From the NCBI GenBank assembly GCA_015680685.1, contig MNCI01022206.1:441974-505973 (forward strand): a stretch of 64,000 nt of DNA, in the 5' to 3' direction. Numbering within the stretch: position 1 is the stretch's first letter; the number at the start of each line of letters is the position of its first letter. Source of the DNA: Gnetum montanum (lineage: Eukaryota; Streptophyta; Gnetopsida; Gnetales; Gnetaceae). A program made the translations under genes and the position numbers. The notes under the pieces were generated by a model, which was given only the letters and a program-made list of their open reading frames with translations, made no database searches and had not been told where the DNA came from. This document shows positions 1 to 11,689 of the stretch, in pieces.

Positions 1-405
1 GTATTCACTTGGTAATCCTAGCAGCATTATTACGTGGTTCACCTAGTAGCATAAACACTTGGTAATCCTAGTAGCAGATACATGGGTTCAGGGCATGTTT
101 GGAAAGTGGGACCAAATGCTTATGTTAGGACTAGTTAGAGATTAGTTAACTAGTTAAATTAAATTAGTTATTAAATTACTTCATTTCTCTATTTTAAGCC
201 CCAAGAACATAAAACATAAGATAATAAAAATCAAATGCCTCGATTACACTTAATCATACCTTTGTACATCACAAGTGTAATTGGGAAGACAATGAATGAC
301 TATTAGAGTAAAGTTCACTTCCTAGAAGACTAGTGTACCGGAAGACATAGAGTCCACAAAATTCAATTAATTGAGCCATTATGTACCTATAATACTTCTC
401 ATACA
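1..405 (+). repeat. Truncated gypsy LTR, element A/B family
   Basis: The stretch resembles the reverse complement of the element A LTR (45025-45981). Shared features are the repeated phrase CTTGGTAATCC, the block of repeated TTAG motifs near 135-170, and the later ATGCCTCGATTACACTTAATCATAC segment in diverged form. The window start cuts it, so one end is unknown. No coding capacity is visible. It is either a solo LTR or the edge of an element outside the window. Confidence 0.6.
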
Positions 406-544
406 AAAGCTTATCTCTTAACCTAGAGTTATATGATAATTATTTTTTTTTTCATGATAAAGTCTAGCCAAGTGGTAATTGACCTCACAACCAAAGTATT
501 AATTCCTATGAAAAGTTCATCTCTTAGCCTAATGTTATGACAAT

Positions 545-1045
545 GAAAATTGAAAACTTGAAATTTTTATTATGTCCAAGAAATCACAAAGGATTTGTTA
601 GATGGTTACAAAGCCTTAACATAGTTTTCAAGAAATTTGAAAATATCCTTGCTACAATGCCCTAAGTAGATAGGATCAATTTGAAATAAAATAATCAATA
701 GATTATAATTAATAGTATAATTCAATCAAATGTGAGCCAAAGATAGGTAGAATAAAAAACTATGTTCTTCATCTTCTATGATTTATTTGCATACTTTACA
801 AATATGCTCTTCTCTTAATAAATTAATTCAATGACCTATCTCAATAAGGAGATGATGAGAGCTCATTCTTGTGTATTTTCCTTGACATGTTCAATGAAAT
901 TTTACCCAAGACTTTTTTTTATAGTTTTCCAAAAGAGCCTTTTATTTAAAGGAATATCCTCTAATAAAATATTCCATGATTGAAGCTATAATTTTTTTTG
1001 ATGTAACTATTCATTTTTTTGTGTAGCATTCATTATCTCTAAAAC
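545..1045 (-). mobile_element. LINE 3' fragment (copy 0)
   Basis: It aligns by eye with 33985-34225 plus 35086-35420. Shared blocks include AAATCACAAAGGATTTGT, GCCCTAAGTA, GTTCTTCAT and GGAGATGATGAGAGCTCATT. Those coordinates are the 3' part of a minus-strand LINE. Only the region downstream of the reverse transcriptase is present, as expected of a 5'-truncated LINE insertion. The left edge is uncertain. Confidence 0.55.
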
Positions 1046-1117
1046 ACCACCAAATTTGAGGTATCATGTCTCAACTGAAAATTTGTCTAAGTGTCAACAT
1101 GAGACAAATTTTTTCTA

Positions 1118-1712
1118 AGTGTTTGGAGTGCACTCTCCACTACACTACAGTTTAGTTATCCCAATGGAGAGTGCAGTCAGCTCCAAAGATAAATTTTTTG
1201 CAATTTTTCCTAAGTGCCAATGTAAAGTAAAAAGCTGTAGATTTTTCTAAGTGTTAGGACTACACTCTCCATTGCATGGGAGCATAGTCAACTTAATAGA
1301 GAGAATAGCCAACACTAGAGGCTAGTTTTGCAAATTTTCTTAAGTGTCAAGCTAGAAGTTGTAGGTGTAGTTCGCATGGAAGAAGTAGTTTGGCAAAGTT
1401 TTCTAACTGTTAAGACTATGCTCTCCACTAGATTGGAGCATAGTCAAGTGTAGTCAGCACTAAAGGCTCAAATTTTTGTAGTTCTTTCTAACTATTGAGA
1501 CGACACTCTCCACTCCCTAGAGCATAGTCGAGCATATTCAACTAGGAGCCTAATTTCTATACAAATTTCTCTATGTACTGGGACTATGCTTACCCCCAAT
1601 CGGGAGCATAGTCAGCACCCAGCCACTTTTCTACAAAATGTTTCTAAGTGTTGAACTATGCTCTTCCCCAATCCAGAGCATAGTTAAGTGTAGACATGTC
1701 AAATAGCCTCCA
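1118..1712. repeat. Array of hairpin-bearing repeats of about 80-120 bp
   Basis: About six to eight diverged units start with TTTTCTAAGTGTT-like sequence and carry an inverted repeat. Perfect or near-perfect stems are TGCACTCTCCA (1129-1139) with TGGAGAGTGCA (1165-1175), GACTATGCTC (1414-1423) with GAGCATAGTC (1436-1445), GACTATGCT (1582-1590) with GAGCATAGTC (1604-1613), and AACTATGCTC (1654-1663) with GAGCATAGTT (1676-1685). The stems differ between units yet stay paired. The array sits upstream of the TATA box of element T. Confidence 0.8.
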
Positions 1713-2080
1713 AAGGCCTCCACAACGCAACACCAGCATTCACATCAACCCCAACACATCTTTGACAAGTAGCATGCATCTTTCGGCATCCCCCTTTGTC
1801 CCAAAATTGTAACTATCCTCAACACCACTTAAGATAATGGAGAGCATAATCCATGAGCGTAGTCTCCAAATTTGCATTTTCATCAAGTACATTGTGATCT
1901 TTTTGGTACATGAACATGTAGTTGGTAGCATAGTCATAGTCTAGCAGTCTCACAAAGTCCATTAGAGCACACTAGAGCATAACACCATTTGCTTCAATGA
2001 AGAGCAGTTGGGTGCAATATAGTCCCAACTGTCCCACTACCACATGGCAATCAATTTTCATTTTGTGCTAACCCTAGTCC

Positions 2081-2088
2081 TATAAATA
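2081..2088 (+). promoter_or_regulatory. TATA box of element T
   Basis: TATAAATA sits in the context CCTATAAATAGCCC, about 370 bp downstream of the hairpin array and 1.1 kb upstream of the gag start. It fits an LTR RNA polymerase II promoter on the plus strand. The transcription start is not known. Confidence 0.6.
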
Positions 2089-2602
2089 GCCCTATCCTCT
2101 ATGTTTTAGGGGTTAGCAAATTCTGCATTCTAGGCATTTTTGCATTTTCCATTCTTGAAGTGCATTTGGCATCTCAGCAAGGCGAGGACATTTGCACACC
2201 ACCGCAATCCATCATAGTTTATGGTAGTTCACCACAATCCACTAGACCCCATGATAGCCAACCTAGTAGGCACAAACACTATAGCAAAATGTTCATCCTC
2301 AAAGTTAGACATCCTAGGACTATGACTATGTTATTTAATGTGCCCTTTGTACACTGCATACCTTCCTCACCCTATTTGAGGTTGACTATGCTCAACCCCA
2401 TTTGGGGTGGTGCCACTTTCTCTCTCACTCTTCTGTTATGCATTTTTTAGCATTTTATTCATATTCTAGCATTTTACTTGTATTTTTTGCAATTTTTGCA
2501 CATAACCATGCATTGACACTTTTGTTTTCATTGGAAACCCTTAACTACGCTCGCTACCATTGACACCGTGAACACCGTGCAAACACTTAGCACCATTATA
2601 GC

Positions 2603-2770
2603 ATTGCATTTTATAAGTCCCCATCTAATCGAAAAGACCATTTTGGGCACCCCATCTTTTCCTCTAGTAGGCCCTCACATAGATGTAGGGTCAAAGTTTT
2701 ACACCTGTGAAACTCTCAATGTTCCCACTCCAACTGTTGACATTTTTGATCACCACAATTTTCTAGCACT
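2603..2770 (+). repeat. Element T leader segment, copy 1
   Basis: A segment of about 165 bp is repeated in diverged form at 14320-14480. Shared pieces include ATAAGTCCC, AAGACCATT, GGGTCAAAG, GATGTTCCCA and a GTCGACATTTT/GTTGACATTTT pair. Here it lies in the leader between the LTR-like region and gag. The second copy directly follows a reverse transcriptase fragment, which suggests a rearrangement between two T copies. Confidence 0.7.
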
Positions 2771-3230
2771 AGACAGAGGGCCAGATCTATTTCCCTCTTT
2801 CAAACTCTATTGGTTGTTGCCTCATGTGCTCTTTATGTCACCATTGCTAGCTTTAGGATAGCATAGACTCGACACCCCTATGGACCTACCCCATGCAGTA
2901 GCTGGATCCTAGGCTAGAATAGGCATTGTTTATAAACAAGTTGGTGTAGACTAGACCCCATCATCGATTCCCTTGGGACCCTGTGTAGCAAGCCCAAAGT
3001 ATCCCTTCCAACATATGGCTAATTCTGGGCTCTCAATAGATAGCGTAGTCAACTCTTAGCATAGAGAATGTAGTTGGCCCTCAATTTGGAGCGTAGTCCC
3101 CAAACTTTATCATTTTTTCCATGATTTTTAGACAATCATGTTCTCTAGAGTTAGTTAATTTTTTGCAGTTTTTACACTTAGTCATTTTTCTACCACTCCC
3201 ACAGTTAGATGTTTTTCTCTCTTTTACACT

Positions 3231-4670
3231 ATGAATTCTAAGTAGCCTTCTGTATTAGTCTTGAGTACACTTGCTATCCTACCTTCTCAGCAAAAAAATA
3301 GGATTGACCACCCTACCAGTCCTACCATGGTAGAGCTTAGGAAATCCCTTAGGTTGTGCAACTAGGAACCTAAGTATATTACCCTCAACCATGATTAGTA
3401 TAACTTCATTTGCATGAAGCTCCAAGTGGGCCTATTCATAGACTGCATGAACATGAAACCCAAGTGGGACTATGAAATCATCCACCAAAACAAATGGAAG
3501 TACGTCCCTTCCTTTTTTGACTTCATCCCGCTCACCGAGCCTTACCAGTCGATCTTAGCCCAGTTCATTCAAATGGGTGAGCCTAAGGTAGGGATGGATT
3601 ATGAAAAGTCCTTACAAGAGGAGCAAGACAAGTTCAAAACTCATTCCAAGAATGAGGACTCTGTCCATACGTCCTTCTAGCAAACAACCCCCAATCTGGT
3701 CTTCTTCCAATCCCATCCACCTATCTTCCCATAGACCATTATAGCCTTGGTGTCACCTCCCATGTTAACGCTTGTGATGGTGATCCACCAAATGTAGTAC
3801 ACACACCAAGATGTGATACCTTCCATCAACATGCCCTTTTTGGTACAGCTATAGCCTACCCAATCTTCCTTTCCAGCAACCATCATGCTAGCAAAACCTT
3901 ACATGCACACAATGCATATCCTACAGCCTCAAATGACTTAGGCATCCTACATTTTTCCTGTCTCATCTGCACCTTCGGCAATGGCCCAACCCATGCATCT
4001 ATGGTTTACCTTAATCATTATGCCTGTAACTCAGCCTACATAGCAAGCATCTCACATGGTCTCATAGCTTGTAGGTAAGTCATGGACTACACAACCGACA
4101 TAGTGGGTAGCATAACCAACATAGCCCACTATTGCATCTCAAGGCTTGCATCAAGCATTCCAATTGATTCAAACCTTAATAGAAGAGGTCAAGTAGCTCA
4201 AGGCCACATCCTCAGAAACCATTCGCATGGTGGAATTCTATCAGGACAATCCCATAAGTCCTGCTATTCCACCACTAACTCTCCAAATGGGGATCTTACT
4301 TCCTCACTTCACCAAATCTAACAATGAAGGGAACCCTAATGCACACCTAGTGACCTTCTAATCTAAATGCTTACTATTATAGGCATGGCCACATGCCATC
4401 ATATGTTTGTTTTCCATGTCCCTAACTAGCAAGGCACTCAATTGGTACCAGGAATTGGCTAGGGCCTCAATCTCCTCTTTCAAGGATTTTCTCAATCAAT
4501 TCCTCACATGCTTCAAGTATAACTTGAACCTAGAAATCACCCTTGACCAGCTTATGCAAATCAAGCAGGGCCATCTAGAGCCCATGGAGAAATTTATTCA
4601 ATGTTGGAGCACTTCACTAAATCACAAAAATGCACCGTCTTATAATCTTCAAGGGTGTAGTCAATGACTT
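3231..4670 (+). pseudogene. Gag N-terminal part, element T (Ty3/gypsy)
   Basis: This would encode the capsid-like structural protein of a gypsy element. One reading frame runs from the ATG at 3231 to about 4667 without a frameshift but with more than a dozen stops, mostly TAG. Near 4350-4620 it shows the retrotransposon gag pattern: a hydrophobic stretch, then ALNWYQELARASISSFKDFL and a downstream QIKQGHLEPMEKFIQCW. The spacing and the W/F-x-x-L pattern match gag families with a PF03732-type core. The frame moves by one between 4667 and 4750 and then continues. It is non-functional as read. Confidence 0.8.
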
Positions 4671-4689
4671 TATTAAGTTAAAACTATAC

Positions 4690-6990
4690 TATCTAGCCCC
4701 ACAATCCCTAAGCCAAGAATTTTCTTAAATTAAAAGCATACAAGACATAGTGGAAGCCAACAAGGACCTAGCCTACATGGCCTACAAGCACTTGCACATG
4801 GAAAAGGGTAAGGGCAAGGGTAAACAAGCTACAGTTGTGGCAACTATGGAAAATGAAGCTAAATTCACTAATGCAAAGCCAACAGCCAGGCCACCCAAGG
4901 GCTCAGCCAACAACAAGATTGTCAACCCTAGCATCGCAACAACGAACCGGCCTGTATCATCAATAGCCATAACGCAAGCAGCTCCAAGATCCAAATTTTA
5001 GTGCAATGATAACTCAAAGTATATCTCGTTGCCCCTAAAACCATCAAAACTCCTAGACCAACTACTCAAGGCTAGATGAATCTAGTACAAGCAGATGTCT
5101 AAGGATGCTCGCAAGAGACATGATAGATACTGTGAGCTCCTGAGGCATCCATAGACCATATCCTCAAATGAGCCTTTAGTCCCTAAGCACTTTAGGCTAG
5201 ATCGTTTTTGCCACTATCATCAGTTGCCTAGCCACAACACTGACTTTTTCATGGCCATGCAAGATGACTTACAACACATGATTGACAGGGGTGAGTTGGT
5301 GCTTGATGCCCTAATCCAGTGCATTCACAAAACTAATTGATGAGGGTATATAAAGAACCCTCTAAATGTAGACAATGCAGGGTACATCATCAACACCATC
5401 AGTGGTGATGACAACCCACAACAGGTGTCATGGCCATTTGTGGTTCATGTGCCCTCTGGCAACGTAGGGGCCTCCTTGGCCTCTACAAACTTGAGGTCCC
5501 CTATTGTCATCAAAGTGTTGGCTCAGGCACCCACAACACCTTTCATGGTTAGGATTTGATAGCACATTACAACAACAACAGCCTAGTCACCCTTTATCGT
5601 TAGGATGCCACAACATGTTGGTTCTTCCCCTACCCACAGTCCAGTGGTGGGCAATACATTGATCCTTGCCCGTCTAAGGTCCCATCCTATAGGCAATGCT
5701 AACAAAACATCTAGAGGAAAACTAGGGAGGCCTAATGACCAACTCTCTAATAAAATGCTTAGACAACATCGAGAGTAGAGAGCCTTAAATCTACCTAAAC
5801 TAGTCCGTCTTTTTGTAGTCCCCATGGCCAAAACAACCAAAAAGGCCACTACCAACAAGCCACAACTGAGCACTGAGGCTTCCAAATAGGCTAGTCAAAC
5901 CAAGCCTAGATCCCCTCCATGAGAGATTCATCTCTTAGGGCATATGAAGGAGTTTAAGGCCAACAAGATAACAAACAATGGCAAGGATTTCCTAGACGCA
6001 TTAGCCTAGGTGAAGTAGGCCTTAAAGTAGAAAAACATAATGCTAAGCCTGTATGACCTCATTATGACCTCCTCTGCCCACCACAAAGTGCTAGTATACA
6101 TGTTGACCTTGATTCCTATCAAGGAGGACATCTTAGCCAATGAACACTCCATCCATGCTATGATGTTGCCTCCTACACTACAAGAATTGAGCTCAGCACC
6201 CCTAGCATTTCCTGACAAGGTAATTAAGGTTGACCCTAAGAAGGGTCAGGTCATCATAGAGTCCATGTTTATTGCAATACATGTTGGATAGTGTAAAATC
6301 TGCACAGTGTATGTCGACGATGGGGTGGCAACAAACATCATCCTATACACTATTGTTAACAAACTAGGCCTTTCCGAGCAGATCAAGCCTATAAAAATAA
6401 CATGCTTAAAATCCTTCACCAGGTTGTGCATTGTTGTTAGAGGGACTATCATGATAGCTTTCATGGTAGGGTAAAAATTCCCCACAACAATCAAGGTCAT
6501 AGTCATAGAGGAGATGCTAGGCTTCAACCTAATCTAGGGTAGGCCTTGGTTGGCCCAATTACAGACCATTTCCTCTCCAATCCACTAAGAAATCCACCTT
6601 CCATATGAAGGTGGTGAAGTCATTATCCATGATGACAATGCAACCCCTCTGGCCATTAACAACATCAACACAAAATAAGGGTTAGAGGTGGAGTTCCCTA
6701 ATGATGCACCCACGGTGAAGGACAATAGCGAAACGCATGAGGCTAGCCCACCCGTGCAAGTAGAAGAAGCCAACAATCTTTTGAAGGATTCTTTATAGGT
6801 AGAATTACCCTTCAACATAGCAAATAAAGGTCAAGGGGAGTACCACATAGTACAATCTAGGCCCTATATGCCTCCTAACCCACATTGGGTTAAGAAGCAA
6901 CTATGCAACTAAGGCATCCCTTTTGTCCAACATGCACTAGATGTCTGCCTACCATTTGTTTGTACATTTAGCAATGCATTTTTTTTTTTT
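4690..6990 (+). pseudogene. Gag C-terminal region and aspartic protease, element T
   Basis: A second frame stays open in phase for about 740 codons apart from roughly two dozen stops, mostly TAG. Near 5200-5300 it reads CHYHQLPSHNTDFFMAM and later DLQHMIDRGEL, the segment that precedes protease in Tat-type gypsy elements. The protease is at about 6200-6550. A VYVDDGVATNII motif stands where the catalytic D-S/T-G should be, followed by a GRPWL motif typical of the retropepsin end. The active site therefore reads DDG rather than DSG/DTG. A linker resembling the protease-RT junction follows to about 6940, where the gypsy frame fades. Confidence 0.78.
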
Positions 6991-7227
6991 GCTTATATTG
7001 CATTTGTCTACACATTTACACTTAGCTTTATTACTTATATTACGCATTATCTACTTTGTTTATGAATATATTTTCTTTGTTTATGCATTCTCTTCAGCTT
7101 ATACATTCGTTTGTCTAGTTTACCCTTTAACAGTCATTAGCTTACGCCTGGAAAACATAAAAATGCATAAAAATCAGAAAAAAACCAAAATTACAAAAAA
7201 AAAAAAAGAAAAAGAAATAACATTGTG

Positions 7228-7480
7228 TGGCCCACCATGGGCTTAAACTGGCAACACATGGTCCACCATGGCCTTAAACTGGTAACGCATGACCTACCAT
7301 GGCCTTAAATTGGCAACTCGTAGCCTGGAATGGCCTAATACTATTGTTGTAGCCTGGAATGGCTCTAAACTAGCACCTTCCATTCCATCATCATGGCCTA
7401 AAATGGCCTTAAACTAGCATAGGCCCTCTCACTATGGCCCTAAACTAGCATGGGGCTCGCAATGGCCTAGTTACGTTATC
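7228..7480. repeat. Minisatellite of about 30 bp, CATGGCCTTAAACTGGCAAC-like
   Basis: About seven diverged units carry the core CCATGGCCTTAAACTGGCA, with variants CCTGGAATGGC and CTATGGCCCTAAACTAGCA. The array lies between the end of the element T protease region and the 3' end of the antisense gene that terminates at 7708. No coding potential is evident. It is bounded on the left by an A-rich run (7190-7212). Confidence 0.8.
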
Positions 7481-7707
7481 ATCGCATGATCCAAACTTAG
7501 TGCATTAATCCATCATATTACAAACATAGTAAGTGTAAAAAAACAAAATAAAACATAAAGAAAATTTTGCATGTTACACATTAGACATGTAGCAACATGT
7601 GCATTAGATATCACATGGATAACAGTACATAGCATGAGCCACATGAGTAGCAAAAAATACAACAAAAATGCAAAAATGCCTAGTAGTAAGGCTACATCAA
7701 AACATGC

Positions 7708-10700
7708 TTAATCGGTGGTACTAGGTGGAGGAGGTCCTTCTTTCCCCATCACCCCATTGGGACCCATAGCATCTTCTAGTGCCTACTACCTCAACCACAA
7801 CAAAACAAGGAGTTAGTGAGCAAACATGTACACGAGCTAACACTAAAATATGCAAAAAAGAAAATAAAAAACTAACCTAAGAGCATTCTGCATCGACGTC
7901 ATCTAGAGGCAACTTGTTAAGGCCATCCTCCAAGTGTTGGAGGATCTTAGCCTCTGAAAGCTACATCCAATCCTCTTGGCCAAAGTTAATCCTCGCAAGG
8001 GTCTTGCGTTTGTCCACAACAGTCCATGTAGGTCACTTAATAGAAATGGTCATAGAAGATGCCTCTCTTGAGGGGGTGATGATCTACCTCTTAGGAGAGC
8101 CACTCATCACTGTATGTTGGGTGAACAACTTATAAACCTATCTTCTACCAATTTCCTCAACAAACATCTCAAGGCAACAATGTTTGATACACTTCTCCTT
8201 GGACCATCAAAGCTACGCATTGCGCTTGCACTTGTACTGGTGCTTGTGGTTCTTCTAAATCTATCCCAACTAGTACACCTTAGTGCTATAATTCTTCCAA
8301 TCCTAGTTTTTCTAGGTAAGCAAATCCATCTACAACTACTACTCAATTATCTCCCATGTGGCTTCATTTTTACCTCTAAGAGCTCACCAGTAACAAGCAT
8401 AGTCAATCTTAGAGGTCCTCTAAGTGCTATCTCCCTATGACCTAGTAGCTAGAAAGTCATATCAATATTGAAGATCCTCAATCTTTGTGTCCTAGCTAGT
8501 CACTTTCTCTTGGAGCTCATACACATGTTTCCACAGTTGCTCATCTGAGCACCTACAAACCCACAATGCTTTTGCACAAGAAAGCATGCACTTGCTTGCT
8601 ATCTTGAACATGTGATGAGACACCTAATCTATCTTAGGAGGAAGTTCATGAAGGGCATCCATTTTTGCCACCTTTCTCAGATCCCATCGAAGCTTGGAGC
8701 CTGTTGGCATGCAACAAGAAAATAACCTTAGCCATAGCATTCAATCAGTAAAGCAACATGAGCAAAGCAACATAGCAAACATACCGAGCTTAGGATCTAT
8801 TTCTTGTAGGTGGTCCACCATGCCCTCCACAACATCCTCCATGAAGGTAAATTTGTCAAGCATGTCTACCCATGGCTCCATGAGGTAGGTAGATGTTGGA
8901 CCACTAGCAAGCACATCTGAGGCTATAACATAATGATGCAATTATCATACAACCAAATAGTTGAAGATGATAAAGCATAAGGGTAATAGCAGATGGCAAT
9001 CTAAATCACTTACCTAGCAAGCCCTCAAGCATAAGTGCAAGAGGGTCACCCAACTATACACCATCAAATAGGTCATCAAAATCACCCCCATCAAGGTGGA
9101 GCATCTCCTCCTGCTCCAACTATTGGAGGATCTCTATTGTGTTAGGTATCTCATCTCCATGAGCTTCCCCCTCCTCAACTTGGGAAGGTACTTCTTCTAC
9201 TGCTACCTCTACTATTGCTTTGGTAGACATCTCTCCAGTCTCTGCAATAAACACATATGCACATTAGTACTAGCATAGTAGCATAATATAACACAAAAAC
9301 CATGAAAATGTAAACATGCAAATACAATAAATGCATCTACCAAGTTACACATACTAACCTATAACCTCCATAAGCAAGCTGTGAAACTTGATATGGATCT
9401 TCTTACTACTTGGCCTCCTAACCTCAAGAGCAGCCTCCTCCATAGTGCAGGGCCTCTTGATCTTTACCTTTGATAGTCCCACTATCTCTACAATGTAGTG
9501 GTCCACCTCAGCCATGTCTCCAATGCCAACTGGAGGACCCTCGCCTAGACTATTACGTGAATAGTGTGACTACCCCATAGAACCTTTATTTGTTAAAGAA
9601 AATGACTCATTGATCTCCTCTAAGGGGGTCCTATCCCTGTGTGGTCATGAATAGGTACTTGATCCATGGCTTTGAAAGCTGCTCATGGTCTTACATCACC
9701 CAACACCCACCATTGCATATGACCAATACCTCCACAAACCTTCACAAGTACCCTACATAGAATGCAAGGTGAATGTGGAACTATGCCTAGATGTTAAACC
9801 ATAGCTAGGAGATCTCCGCGTGTAAGCTGGTCATAATGTAGGTAGCCTAGTTGAACCTTTTTCCCTCTAGCAGTACCTCTTTTATCACTTGTGCCTATTC
9901 CACCCCAAGGATCTTTCCTTGGGAGATCAGCTTCAAAAAAGTGCAAGCATAGAAAAGAGGGGAGAGCTCTCGTACCTCAGGCACAAGTACATTCTTGATT
10001 GGTATGTCCTTGTGAGATTGGGTGGCATCCAACTAGTCCTCAATCTCTCCTCTATGGTCCACCCCCTTACTAGCCTTGTCAACAATCAATGGGCTATCAA
10101 TGAGAAGTCCAAAGAGGTTGGCAAAGAAGGCCTCACCAAGGTCAAGCACTACCCTCATGCCACACATGTTGGTGACAAATTGTTAGACATCATTGTTGAA
10201 GGAGTCAATGATGGTGACCATTTTGGCCAATAAATACTTGAGCTAAGGGCCAATAATAGGTCCATCAACCCTACATGAGCAAGCCTAGTGGTTAATACAT
10301 CTTAGGCCTTATGGCACAACCAATGTTGTGCACCCTCTACATCACCATACTTCATGATGAGGGTGGCCTCTATGTAGCTTGTGGTGACCACCATCATCTC
10401 TCCTAAAGCAACTGCTACTACAACAAAGACAAAAGAAACATTAGCATCATGCACAAGGAAATTCAATAGGCATAAGTGAGCAAGCACAATAGCTAAAATA
10501 GTAAACACATACATGACATGAATAGAGTGCAAGCTGGAGGTGGTGGTGCCATCATCTCCTTAGTGTTAATCATACTAGTGGTCCACTCCTCATCCAACTA
10601 GTCATGGATCTTACACCACTCATACACCCTTATGTAGTAGGTAGGGTAAGCCTTCAAATCAAACCCCACCTTCTCAAGTATAGCTTCCTGAACATTCGGG

Positions 10701-11516
10701 CTAGAAGAGAACACCTATAGGGTGGTGCAGGTCAAAGCTAGAGCATCCCTCTCATCATGTAGGCCTTTCTCATCAACTCTGAATTTGGCATTAAGCATGA
10801 ACAGTTAGCAAGAGCATGAGCAAGTAGCAAACGATATGCTATAAAAACCATAAGAGCAGTTACCCTCCAAGACAATAAACATTTTTACATGGGTTTTGAA
10901 ATAAGGTGTCCATGTGCATAGCAATGAAAAGGGTGTTGCTATTGTTGTAGCAATTGAACCCCATGATGCACCAAATCCTAGATAGGCACTAAGCACCCTT
11001 GGAACCTTTTCTTGAACCACCTACTCCATCACCACTAACAATGGGCTCATCAGACATGAACCTCAAGATGTCCTAGTTAGCCTTGAGTAGCAATGTCTCT
11101 GTCATGGTACTGGTAGCCTCCACTGCTAATTGTAACCACATGATCACACTAAAATGATGTAATAGGAACTCCAGGAACTCATGAGCCCCTAGCTAGAACC
11201 ACATAGCCTGCTAACCCACCTGTATTTTTGGTATAAGCATGTTGGGGATAGGCTTGCTCATGTAGCACAACATACCCATGAGCTCTACAACAATCAATAT
11301 AAGCTTCAATAGCACTCTACAATGGACAAAAAAAATATGAAGTGTTAGTATATGTTCATAGATGTAATTTTGACATAAAAACCATTAAATTAAGTCTAGC
11401 AACCTAACATAGACTAGCAAAAGTTTTGATTTTGGCAACGTCCTTTGGGACCTCGTGGGTATAGGATGTCAACAAATACATTTGACATGCCTGGTATACA
11501 CTGGGGTACAACACAT
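7708..11516 (-). pseudogene. Eight-exon antisense gene of unknown family inside element T
   Basis: Eight exons can be joined in phase through seven GT-AG introns: 11516-11404, 11316-10864, 10778-10513, 10417-9359, 9241-9014, 8922-8785, 8700-7877 and 7785-7708. The start is the ATG at 11516 and the end a natural-looking TAA at 7710-7708. Total coding length is 3159 nt, a multiple of three. Introns are only 84-117 bp. In-frame stops are numerous, almost all TAG with some TGA, as expected from CAG, CGA or TGG. Exon 4 holds two compensating frame changes, near 10265 and 9640-9720. Visible features are a hydrophobic start, a CGMRVVLDLGEAFFANLFGL motif in exon 4, acidic segments in exon 5, and a probable coiled coil in exon 7. 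I do not recognise the family. The gene lies opposite to the flanking gag-protease and RT. Confidence 0.72.
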
Positions 11517-11689
11517 TTTGCATAGGATTAGTGACTTGTTTCACATGTTTGCACTTTTAGCACCATGACAGTTTGCACATTTCAGTAGTTTAGCATTGTT
11601 ACAATTTGCAAGTTTCACATCATTATAGGTTGCCATTGATATGTTGTGCAAGTATAATATTAAGTGCAATTTACAAAATTTTCCAAAAT

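Larger units (their letters stand above)
1046..2560 (+). mobile_element. LTR/leader-like region of gypsy element T
   Basis: This non-coding block precedes the plus-strand gag of element T. It holds a hairpin array (1118-1712) followed by a consensus TATAAATA (2081-2088), an order typical of U3 then R-U5. I could not fix exact LTR ends or a convincing tRNA primer site; a weak candidate lies near 2550. Related hairpin-motif DNA recurs at 11690-13335, which could be the partner LTR or another non-coding part of the same element. Confidence 0.5.

Noticed and set aside
1118-1712. CRISPR-like array of direct repeats and spacers
   Set aside because: Units are of unequal length, diverged, and without unique spacers, and the genome is clearly a plant nuclear one. 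The array belongs to a retrotransposon U3.
7228-7480. Coding repeats encoding a repetitive protein
   Set aside because: Unit length is irregular and all frames contain stops. It behaves as a non-coding minisatellite.
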